Below are positions 16,620 through 23,397 of a stretch of 52,710 nt of DNA, one piece after another. Every line of letters begins with the position of its first letter. Positions within the stretch are counted from its first letter, which is position 1. The notes under the pieces are model-generated. The model did no database searches. It was given only the letters and a program-made list of their open reading frames with translations, and was not told the origin of the DNA. Origin of the DNA: Opitutales bacterium (GTDB lineage Bacteria; Verrucomicrobiota; Verrucomicrobiia; Opitutales; UBA953). The stretch lies in contig JAGBIL010000003.1 in assembly GCA_017935025.1 (NCBI GenBank), positions 1 through 52,710 on the forward strand, in the 5' to 3' direction. Made by a program: the position numbers and the translations under genes.

Positions 16620-18332
16620 ATGAAAAAATCCGTTTTCTATATTTTGTTTTTTGTCGTTTTGCTCGGCGTGCTCGAAATCGTAGGACGCAGCGATTGGCTC
16701 GCTGCATTCCAACTCCGCAAACGCGCCTCGGAGGATTCCACGGAATTGCGCATCGGCTATTTCCCGAACATCACGCACGCGCAGGCACTCATCGCCCGGC
16801 AAATGGAACTCGAAGGTCGCTCGTGGTACGCACCGCGACTGCCGAAGGGAACAAAACTTTTCTGGCAACCGTACAACGCCGGACCTGCGGCAATGGAAGG
16901 CCTCACGCTCGGCACTATCGACCTGAGCTACGTCGGTCCGTCGCCGGCGATCATGGCGTACATTCAGCGCGGCGGGAGCGTGCGCGTTGTCAGCGGAAGC
17001 GCGGAAGGCGGCGCCGCGCTTGTCGTGCGTCAGGATGTTGTCGCCTCCGCCGCAAAGGATTTTGTCGGAAAAGCCATTGCCACACCGCAACTCGGAAACA
17101 CGCAGGACGTCGCCTGCCGCGCGTGGCTGATTAAAAACGGAATTCCCGTTACCGCTTCCGGCGGGAAAGTTCAAATTGTTCCCACCAAAAACCCCGACCA
17201 ACTCGCTCTTTTCAAGGCGGGAACGCTCGAAGCCGCGTGGACGGTAGAACCGTGGGTTTCGCGTCTCGAACTCGAAGGCGGGGGAAAAATCGTACGCGAA
17301 GATTTTGAAACCGTCACCACGGTGCTCGCGTCTGCGACCGATACGATTTCGCGCCGAAAACCGTTACTGCTTGCCTTTGCGAAAGCTCACGCGGAGCTGA
17401 CGACGTGGATTAACGCGCACCCGGAAGAAGCCAAAATTCTGCTTCAACGCGCGCTCACGCGCGAAACGCACGCGGAGTTCCCGCAACGCATCGTAAACAA
17501 CGCGTTCCCGCGCATTCGTTTTGTCGCGGAGCTGAACAAAGCGTCTCTGCGTTCTTACGTCGAAGACGGCTACACCGCAGGTTTGATTCCGGAAAAAATC
17601 GATGTCGCCGCGCTCATGTCGCTCGAAAATCCGGACGATTCCGCAAACAATTCCGGTATTTTCCCGCTCCCGTCAAAAATTCTGGTTTTCCTCTGGGAAG
17701 GCTTGCTCGACGGCTCGATTTTGAGCGCGCTTTGGGTAACGCTCCGCCGCCTCGTGCTCGGTTACGCCATCGGCTTTGTCATTGCGATTCCGCTCGGACT
17801 TTTGCTCGCGCAAAGCCGGTTCATGCGCGACACGCTCGGCGTTCTCGCCCTCGGATTCCAATCGCTTCCGAGTGTTTGCTGGGTGCCGATTTCACTCGTT
17901 ATCTTCGGGCAGGACGAACGCACGATTCTTTCCGTCGTCGTCATGGGCTCGGTTTGGTCGCTGATGCTCGCCACGGAAAACGGCATCCGCAGCGTGCCTC
18001 CGCTTTATTTGCGCGCGGCGCGCACGATGGGCTCAAAGCATTTTCACCTGTGGACGCGCGTCATGTTCCCGGCGGCGCTCCCGTCAATTTTCAGCGGCAT
18101 GAAACAGGGTTGGGCGTTCGCGTGGCGGTCGCTGATGTCGGCAGAAATCTACGTTTATATTCTGAGCGGAATCGGATTGGGCTGGATGCTTAACGCGGGG
18201 CGCGAAGAAATGAACGTGGAAAAAGTTTATGGCGTGATGCTCGTCATCATCATTGTCGGGCTCGTCATGGACCGCCTCTGTTTCGCGCCCGTCGAACGAC
18301 GGTTGCGGGAACGCTGGGGCTTGGACAAATAG
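16620..18332 (+). CDS. Fused substrate-binding protein and permease of a sulfonate/taurine-type ABC importer
   Basis: A 570-residue fusion. A membrane anchor (VFYILFFVVLLGVLEIVG) precedes a periplasmic SsuA/TauA-like binding domain at about residues 43-330: LRIGYFPNITHAQALIA, GTIDLSYVGPSPAIMAY, TPQLGNTQDVACRAWL. Residues ~345-570 are a complete SsuC-like permease with about six helices and an EAA loop (RAARTMGSKHFHLWTRVMFP). The usual organisation is two separate genes, so here the binding domain is tethered to its own channel. The exact solute (aliphatic sulfonate, taurine or another small anion) is not determined. Confidence 0.9.
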   Translation: MKKSVFYILFFVVLLGVLEIVGRSDWLAAFQLRKRASEDSTELRIGYFPNITHAQALIARQMELEGRSWYAPRLPKGTKLFWQPYNAGPAAMEGLTLGTIDLSYVGPSPAIMAYIQRGGSVRVVSGSAEGGAALVVRQDVVASAAKDFVGKAIATPQLGNTQDVACRAWLIKNGIPVTASGGKVQIVPTKNPDQLALFKAGTLEAAWTVEPWVSRLELEGGGKIVREDFETVTTVLASATDTISRRKPLLLAFAKAHAELTTWINAHPEEAKILLQRALTRETHAEFPQRIVNNAFPRIRFVAELNKASLRSYVEDGYTAGLIPEKIDVAALMSLENPDDSANNSGIFPLPSKILVFLWEGLLDGSILSALWVTLRRLVLGYAIGFVIAIPLGLLLAQSRFMRDTLGVLALGFQSLPSVCWVPISLVIFGQDERTILSVVVMGSVWSLMLATENGIRSVPPLYLRAARTMGSKHFHLWTRVMFPAALPSIFSGMKQGWAFAWRSLMSAEIYVYILSGIGLGWMLNAGREEMNVEKVYGVMLVIIIVGLVMDRLCFAPVERRLRERWGLDK

Positions 18333-18363
18333 GGATTTTCCCCGGCGAATTTCTTTTCTCTAA

Positions 18364-18457
18364 GTGCCAAACATCAAATATCAGGCATCAAATGCTCACT
18401 TCAAAATTTTGCCAAAGGAACACTTCGCTTGAAGCTTGATGCCTGGCGCTTGGGGCT
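18364..18457. repeat. Heptad-repeat element between the ABC fusion gene and ftsY
   Basis: The left array (about 18366-18393) reads CCAAACA, TCAAATA, TCAGGCA, TCAAATG. The right array (18428-18457) reads CTTGAAG, CTTGATG, CCTGGCG, CTTGGGG. Both keep an exact 7-base period and are inverted relative to each other. The core between them contains CTTCAAAATTTTGCC, the word that recurs in other cores of the family. Confidence 0.8.
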
Positions 18458-18463
18458 AAAAAA

Positions 18464-19381
18464 CTATTCCGTGTCAAAAATCGCGGAAACGTAGTTTTCG
18501 ACGGAGAACGGCTGGAGATCTTCCGGCTTTTCGCCAAGACCGACGTAGTAAATCGGAATCCGGAGTTCCCGCCAAATGCCGACGAGCGCACCGCCACGGG
18601 AAGTCCCGTCGAGCTTGGTCACAATCAGCCCCGTCAGATTAAACGCTTCGTGGAAAATTTTCGCCTGCTCAATGGAATTGGACCCGAGCGTTCCGTCCAC
18701 CACCAACCAACGATGATGCGGAGCGGAAGCATCGAGCTTTGCGACCACGCGGGAGATTTTTTTCAATTCTTCCATCAGGTGCGACTTCGTGTGCAAGCGC
18801 CCTGCAGTATCTAAAATCGCAATACGCTTTCCGCGGGAACGCGTCGCCTGCACCGTATCAAACGCAACGGCGGCGGAATCCGCACCGTGCCGACCGGGAA
18901 CGAGGTCGAGATTCAGACGCGCCGCCCACGCGGCGATTTGCTCATTTGCGGCGGCGCGGAAAGTATCGCACGCGCCGAGAATGACGCTGTCCCCGTTTTG
19001 TCCGAAAAGATGCGCGAGCTTCGCGGCAGTCGTCGTTTTTCCTGCGCCGTTAACGCCGACGAGCGCAACGACTTCGGGCGTATTTTCCGGCGCGGGAACG
19101 AACTTTGCCTCCGCGCCTTCGAGCACGCGCGTCAGCACGCGTTTCCCGATTTCGGCGGCGGCGCGGCCGTGCAAGTCTTTGTCCTTCGCGTAAGCTTTGC
19201 GAATTTCGTCGAGAATTTCCTGCGTGGTTTCCACGCCGAAATCCGCGCCGTAAAGCGCTTCTTCAAGCTCTTCGATGGACGCGGCGTCGAGTTTTTTTGA
19301 AAAAATCCCGCCGATTGCGCCGAACAGTTTCGCCGTTTTTTTGAAACCGTCCTTAAACTTTTGAATGAGAGAACCGAACAT
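18464..19381 (-). CDS. ftsY: Signal recognition particle receptor FtsY
   Basis: SRP-family GTPase that docks ribosome-SRP complexes at the membrane for co-translational insertion. The short N-terminal A region is followed by the four-helix N domain and the G domain with G1 GVNGAGKTTTAAKLA, DTFRAAANEQ, the G3 element ILDTAGRLHTK and the G4 element TKLDGTSRGG. At 305 residues it is the compact form without the long acidic N-terminus. Heptad-repeat arrays lie on both sides: immediately upstream of the ATG (19383-19424) and just beyond the stop. Confidence 0.96.
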   Translation of the reverse strand: MFGSLIQKFKDGFKKTAKLFGAIGGIFSKKLDAASIEELEEALYGADFGVETTQEILDEIRKAYAKDKDLHGRAAAEIGKRVLTRVLEGAEAKFVPAPENTPEVVALVGVNGAGKTTTAAKLAHLFGQNGDSVILGACDTFRAAANEQIAAWAARLNLDLVPGRHGADSAAVAFDTVQATRSRGKRIAILDTAGRLHTKSHLMEELKKISRVVAKLDASAPHHRWLVVDGTLGSNSIEQAKIFHEAFNLTGLIVTKLDGTSRGGALVGIWRELRIPIYYVGLGEKPEDLQPFSVENYVSAIFDTE

Positions 19382-19382
19382 C

Positions 19383-19424
19383 CGGTGATAGGTGAAAGTT
19401 GATAGTTGAAAAGTGAAAGTTTAG
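19383..19424. repeat. Solo heptad array abutting the ftsY start
   Basis: Six consecutive 7-base units (GGTGATA, GGTGAAA, GTTGATA, GTTGAAA, AGTGAAA, GTTTAGG) start two bases from the ftsY start codon. No inverted partner with the same unit was found nearby; another element with a different unit follows at 19430. Confidence 0.75.
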
Positions 19425-19429
19425 GGAAG

Positions 19430-19523
19430 CCGGATAGAGACCGGTAAATACTTCAAAATTTTTGCCTCCGGCAAAAATCTTAGCACGATGCCGGTCTCTC
19501 ATCTCTGGTCTCCGGTCTCTATT
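19430..19523. repeat. Heptad-repeat element between nusB and ftsY
   Basis: The short left arm (GGATAGA, GACCGGT) is followed by the core CTTCAAAATTTTTGCC with loop TCC and GGCAAAAATCTTAGCAC. The right array then reads CCGGTCT, CTCATCT, CTGGTCT, CCGGTCT, CTATTTC. The last unit, read on the minus strand, contains the TAG stop codon of nusB, so the array begins inside the end of that gene. Confidence 0.8.
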
Positions 19524-20004
19524 TCTGCGCTTCGCGAAGCGGACGCGTGAGATGCGCTTTCACGCGGTCGAGCATTCCGTTGACGAAGCGGTGTGAATCC
19601 TCCGTGGAGAAAATTTTCGCCAAGTCGATGGCTTCATTGATGGAAACAATCGGCGGAATATCCGTGCGGTAAAGCAATTCGTAAATCGCAAGGCGAAGAA
19701 TCGCGAGGTCGCAACGCGCGATGCGCGAGAGCGTCCAGTTTTTCGCGCAGTCGGAAATCACTTCGTCGATGCGGGCTATGTTTTGGAGCGCTCCCGTGGC
19801 GAGTTCTTCCGCGAACGTGTAGTATTCGCGCGGCTCGGTCTGTGCTGTAAAAAAATCGAACAGCATTTCCGGCATTTTTTCCGGTTCGCACGGAGAAACG
19901 CCCCAGGAATAAATAAACTGCATTGCCGCAATGCGGTTTGCGCGGCGACGCGAAATTTTTACGGGCTTCTGCGGAGCCTCACTTTCAAAAGTTTTTTCAG
20001 ACAT
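19519..20004 (-). CDS. nusB: Transcription antitermination factor NusB
   Basis: All-helical RNA-binding protein that joins NusE/S10 on boxA during rRNA transcription. The basic start SRRRANRIAAMQFIYSW is the arginine-rich family motif. ILRLAIYELLYRTDIPPIVSINEAIDLAKIFST matches the conserved C-terminal helices, and residues near FVNGMLDRV complete the fold. Its 161 residues fit the family. It lies nine bases downstream of ribH, an arrangement common in bacteria. Its stop codon is supplied by the outer unit of a heptad array. Confidence 0.95.
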   Translation of the reverse strand: MSEKTFESEAPQKPVKISRRRANRIAAMQFIYSWGVSPCEPEKMPEMLFDFFTAQTEPREYYTFAEELATGALQNIARIDEVISDCAKNWTLSRIARCDLAILRLAIYELLYRTDIPPIVSINEAIDLAKIFSTEDSHRFVNGMLDRVKAHLTRPLREAQK

Positions 20005-20013
20005 AGAAGAGAA

Positions 20014-20625
20014 TCAGTTTTTGTGAAAAGGATTGTTCCCGCCGAAGGAAAAACCGCCGGGAGCATCGTCGTCGTCGTCGTGGAGGAAATTACTGCCGAA
20101 GATTTCCTCATTGCGTTCCCGCTCGATGTCGTCGCGGTCGAGCTCTTCGAGGTAGCGAGCGAGGCGCAAACCGGATGCGGCAATGTCGAGCGCGGCGAGC
20201 GCAAATTCCGCGCCGCGGTCGGTTTCGCCGAAAACGCGTTCGTCCGCCTGCGCTTCGTTGTTGGTCACGATAATTCCGTTGATGACGGGAACCTGCGTGT
20301 TGATGCCGATTGCCTGAAGTGCCGTTGCCGTGCCATTGGCGATAATTTCGTGGTGCGGCGTTTCGCCGGCGATGACAACACCGAGCGTAATAATACATTC
20401 GTAGTCGCCCGTGAGCGCGAGCATATTGGCGATGTAGGGAAGTTCGTTGGCTCCGGGAACTCGAGTAATATCAATTCCGTTCGCGGGAACGTCGGATTCG
20501 CGGAGTTTTTGTCGGACGCGGGAAATCAAATGATCGACATGCTTCGAGTTGTAGCGGGAAGCGACGATTGCAAAGCGCAAATCGGAACGTGCTTCCGGTC
20601 GGTGAGTCGGTTTATTTTTGCTCAT
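20014..20625 (-). CDS. ribH: 6,7-dimethyl-8-ribityllumazine synthase
   Basis: Penultimate step of riboflavin synthesis, joining 5-amino-6-ribitylaminouracil and a 3,4-dihydroxybutanone phosphate. Core motifs are present: FAIVASRYNSKHVDHLI at the start, VPGANELPYIANM, and a LGVVIAGETPHHE segment holding the catalytic His region, then PVINGIIVTNNEAQADER. The protein is 203 residues, about 45 longer than most homologues. The excess is a C-terminal tail with an Asp run (HDDDDDAPGG) of unknown purpose. It is paired with nusB. Confidence 0.94.
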   Translation of the reverse strand: MSKNKPTHRPEARSDLRFAIVASRYNSKHVDHLISRVRQKLRESDVPANGIDITRVPGANELPYIANMLALTGDYECIITLGVVIAGETPHHEIIANGTATALQAIGINTQVPVINGIIVTNNEAQADERVFGETDRGAEFALAALDIAASGLRLARYLEELDRDDIERERNEEIFGSNFLHDDDDDAPGGFSFGGNNPFHKN

Positions 20626-20705
20626 GAAAATTTATTAAAAAAGAAATTTAACTCTGCGAATTTGAAAGAACATTTTTCAAAAAAAGAACGAAACGCGGGA
20701 ACGAA

Positions 20706-20978
20706 TCACGCAGGAAGCGGCCTATCCGAAAGATTCTTCTTCCTCCAGGATTTTCGCCACCCGCCGCGATGCTTCGCAATCCAATCGTACATGGCGTGAA
20801 CGTAACCTACGTCGTACCCGGCACGTTCGCTCAGAAACCACTTGTGGCGCATGATTTCTTCGCGCTCCGCCGCCGCTTCACGGTACAAGCTGGACTTTGC
20901 CGCGACCGTTTGCACCAGTCGCGGAGAACGCAAAGCCTGCGCCGATTTCGGCGAGCCGAATGCCCTTCTCGGTTTCAT
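20706..20978 (-). CDS. Small conserved protein with HKWxxSExAGxDxG motif
   Basis: A 90-residue basic protein. Its C-terminal half, HKWFLSERAGYDVGYVHAMY, followed by DWIAKHRGGWRKSW, resembles a small uncharacterised family in which a His-Lys-Trp start and a G-x-D-x-G turn are conserved. I know no function for it. The ATG at 20978 has a weak AAGG upstream. The left copy of the 68-bp direct repeat begins five bases upstream of the ATG. The region between it and ribH has no clear terminator. Confidence 0.6.
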   Translation of the reverse strand: MKPRRAFGSPKSAQALRSPRLVQTVAAKSSLYREAAAEREEIMRHKWFLSERAGYDVGYVHAMYDWIAKHRGGWRKSWRKKNLSDRPLPA

Positions 20979-20982
20979 ACCT

Positions 20983-21050
20983 TGTGCAATATGCCCCGAA
21001 ACGGCTTTTTTTCAAGCCCAAAAACGGAACGGGAAATCGCCGCGGGAACG
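20983..21050. repeat. 68-bp perfect direct repeat, left copy
   Basis: These 68 bases, from TGTGCAATATGCCCC to CGCCGCGGGAACG, recur without a mismatch at 23156-23223. The repeat contains a GGCTT-TTTTTC-AAGCC hairpin and ends with the overrepresented GCGGGAACG word. The two copies bracket a two-gene cassette. Confidence 0.9.
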
Positions 21051-21120
21051 TTTCTGACTCTCGCAAAGCCCGCGAAGAATCACGATGTTTTTTTTACAAA
21101 AGAAAATCTCTCCTGCCGGA

Positions 21121-22179
21121 TTACTCGCAAAACGGAGGCGAAACGATGCGAATTGCCCATGATTCCGGAGAAATATCAACCCATATGACGGGTAGAGATT
21201 TACCTTCGAGTTCCCGTGCCCTGTCGGAGAAATATTCCGTAAAAATCGTTTCGTATTTTTTGTCGGAAAACAAAATCCGCTCCAACGCGGGAACGCATTC
21301 CGGAAGTAGTTTGTAGCTACGTTTTCCTCGTATTTTGACGTGAAGAAATACGGGGGCGTACTGCAAATCTTCTTTAAAAAGAATTCCGACGCGAGTTTCG
21401 TTCCCGCGCGGCAAAACCACCCCTACAATGTTGTCTCGAAAATTTGCGGGGAAACTGAAAAAGTCCACCGGAGCAGCCATACCACGCCCTCCGTGGGTGT
21501 CCGCAATCACATTAAGAGTCAATGTTTTCGCATAGCGATGAACATTGAGAGAGCCGTAAGAGGTCAGCCTCAACGCTAATGCCTTCCATGAGTTGTTCCT
21601 TTCTTCGTCAGACGTTTCCCGGATGATTTTAAGCCCTTTCAAAAATGCGAACTCGCCCACGCTAAGACTTCTGAGAACACTTTCGCGGGAACAACTAATG
21701 AGCCCTTTTGGTGTCAAAAAATAAAATCCGCCGAGCCCGTAGCGGACATCTCTCCGAGAAAAAACCCGCTCCGTTTCGCCCCGAAAATCCTTTTCATCGA
21801 AAGCAACGAATGGCTCCGTATTCCGCACACACATTGTTGCGGGTTTTTCGGTGCGCTCTCCACTCTCGCCCAACATCATCACCGGAACCCACGTTCCTTC
21901 CGGGCTCCTTCGTGCGATGCCGTAATCGGTAAACCGAGGGTCAAACGGATCCGGTTGCTGCGGAAGCGGGAACAAAACCTCGTCAAAGCCGTCCCCGTCA
22001 AGATCCAGATAGCGGCAAATGCTTTTTTCCGTAACGCCGAGCCGTTCCCGCGCAGACGCATTCTCCGCGCTTTTCCATGAAACGATTGCCGGATTTTCGG
22101 CGAATGCCCAAACACTACCGATTACGAAAATCGCAACGGCAGAGAGATATTTGAAGCTTTCCGCAAATAGAATTTTCAT
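21121..22179 (-). CDS. Secreted protein with an FG-GAP-like Asp loop, cassette gene 2
   Basis: A 352-residue protein that starts at the ATG at 22179, where ATGA overlaps the stop of the upstream gene. Signal peptide MKILFAESFKYLSAVAIFVI leads into a domain with one calcium-loop-like motif, DLDGDGFDEVLFPL, as in FG-GAP or integrin-type blades. The rest is not recognised; WVPVMMLGES and GGFYFLTPKGLISCS suggest beta-rich blades. Its partner gene carries the same kind of motif, so the two are probably related products of one operon. Function is unknown. Confidence 0.7.
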   Translation of the reverse strand: MKILFAESFKYLSAVAIFVIGSVWAFAENPAIVSWKSAENASARERLGVTEKSICRYLDLDGDGFDEVLFPLPQQPDPFDPRFTDYGIARRSPEGTWVPVMMLGESGERTEKPATMCVRNTEPFVAFDEKDFRGETERVFSRRDVRYGLGGFYFLTPKGLISCSRESVLRSLSVGEFAFLKGLKIIRETSDEERNNSWKALALRLTSYGSLNVHRYAKTLTLNVIADTHGGRGMAAPVDFFSFPANFRDNIVGVVLPRGNETRVGILFKEDLQYAPVFLHVKIRGKRSYKLLPECVPALERILFSDKKYETIFTEYFSDRARELEGKSLPVIWVDISPESWAIRIVSPPFCE

Positions 22180-23009
22180 TGCTTTTCTTCTTTCTCGAGG
22201 ATGCACTTAATCCACGGCGGAGCTTGGTCCGGCCGCGGCTTTGTCCCTTCCGGAATTTCGTAAGCGAAAACCGTCAACCCGTCAGGCAAGTTACTAAAAA
22301 AATTTTCAAAAAACGTAGAATCTTCGCCCAAATCTTCAGGTGTCACCTCTGTTCCGTTCGAAGCATTTTCCACAGGGAGAAAACCGTCCGGCGAGAGAAC
22401 ATATAAAGATCGCGGAATAGGACGAGGCACCATATCGCTTGCGCTTTCCCAAGCCAAAAAACATCCGTGCGGATATTTTTTCGTCTTTAAGAAAATCACG
22501 GGCTCCTGCAAATCAAGATTGAGGAGGGCGTATAGCGTCATTTGACGAGGCTCTTCAAAAGGGAACGTCCACTCGCCGGACTCATCTTGCGTTGCCAAAT
22601 GAAAATCCCACCCGGGGAAATTTATCGTTCCGGCGATAGAAAACGTTAACAACGCCTCGTCGCGACCGTCTCCGTTCAAGTCCTGAAAAATACAAAGAAT
22701 ACGCTCTCTTTCGTCAAAATAAGAAGCAAGCTCGACAAAACGATCCAAAAGCTTGGACTCTGCAGAAGTTTGCTCGCTTTTCTTTATATGCACTATCGGA
22801 GCGGCAACATCGTCGATTCCGCGCGCAAACATACTCAACAAGGCTTGGTCCGCTACGGAGACATTGCTTTGCAATCCGAAAAGACCGCAAAGCAACCACG
22901 GCAAAACTTTTCCGCCAAACGCATTGTTGTGGCGCATTCTTTGCGTTGCGAAAACAGGCGAAAGCAAATCAGAATTTGAATACGTACTCGTATTTTTTGC
23001 GTTTTTCAT
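22176..23009 (-). CDS. Exported protein with an FG-GAP-like Asp loop, cassette gene 1
   Basis: A 277-residue protein. Residues 34-55 are hydrophobic (VLPWLLCGLFGLQSNVSVA) and could act as a signal after a long N-region; a start at the internal Met 25 would make it conventional. The loop DLNGDGRDEALLTFS parallels DLDGDGFDEVLFPL in the next gene. FHLATQDESGEW and SLYVLSPDGFLPVE likewise mirror features of the neighbour, suggesting old duplication and divergence. It is coupled to the next gene by a four-base overlap. The pair lies between two copies of a 68-bp repeat. Function is unknown. Confidence 0.7.
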   Translation of the reverse strand: MKNAKNTSTYSNSDLLSPVFATQRMRHNNAFGGKVLPWLLCGLFGLQSNVSVADQALLSMFARGIDDVAAPIVHIKKSEQTSAESKLLDRFVELASYFDERERILCIFQDLNGDGRDEALLTFSIAGTINFPGWDFHLATQDESGEWTFPFEEPRQMTLYALLNLDLQEPVIFLKTKKYPHGCFLAWESASDMVPRPIPRSLYVLSPDGFLPVENASNGTEVTPEDLGEDSTFFENFFSNLPDGLTVFAYEIPEGTKPRPDQAPPWIKCILEKEEKQ

Positions 23010-23155
23010 GTGTTTGTGTGAATTAAAAATCCTTTACGCGAAACACACAAATTTTCGTCATCTGAACACCGAAAGAGTTTCTGACTTCATAAATTTTCGT
23101 AGAGTTTCGTCGTAGTAGATTTTCCGTGAACCGAAATTTCCGCGGATTCGTTTCC

Positions 23156-23223
23156 TGTGCAATATGCCCCGAAACGGCTTTTTTTCAAGCCCAAAAACGG
23201 AACGGGAAATCGCCGCGGGAACG
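23156..23223. repeat. 68-bp perfect direct repeat, right copy
   Basis: Identical over 68 bases to 20983-21050, same orientation, 2.17 kb apart. Sequence similarity stops sharply at both ends, as expected for a duplication junction or a target for recombination. Confidence 0.9.
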
Positions 23224-23283
23224 CGTCACCGGAACAAACCCTCTCACGGCGCGGAGTTTTTCAACGCGAAGAACGAAAAAGCG

Positions 23284-23340
23284 CCAAGCATCAAATATCG
23301 GACATCAAGCAAAATGCTTTTTGAAGAATTAAGAATGAAG
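23284..23340. repeat. Solo heptad array downstream of the giant PEP-CTERM gene
   Basis: Units CCAAGCA, TCAAATA, TCGGACA, TCAAGCA keep an exact 7-base period and resemble the unit at 18366-18393. They are followed by TTTTTGAAG and a second short run (AATTAAG, AATGAAG). No inverted partner is visible. Confidence 0.65.
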
Positions 23341-23397
23341 ATTTTTCTTAAAAAACGCTACGTTTCTCTGTGTTAAAAAAGAAAAATCCGTGTTTTG

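Larger units (their letters stand above)
23010..23397. other. Gene-free gap upstream of the FG-GAP cassette
   Basis: Nearly 390 bases without a gene. The gap holds the right copy of the 68-bp direct repeat (23156-23223) and a solo heptad array (23284-23340). The part nearest 23009 should hold the promoter of the two-gene cassette, but I could not pick out convincing -35 and -10 boxes. Confidence 0.5.
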
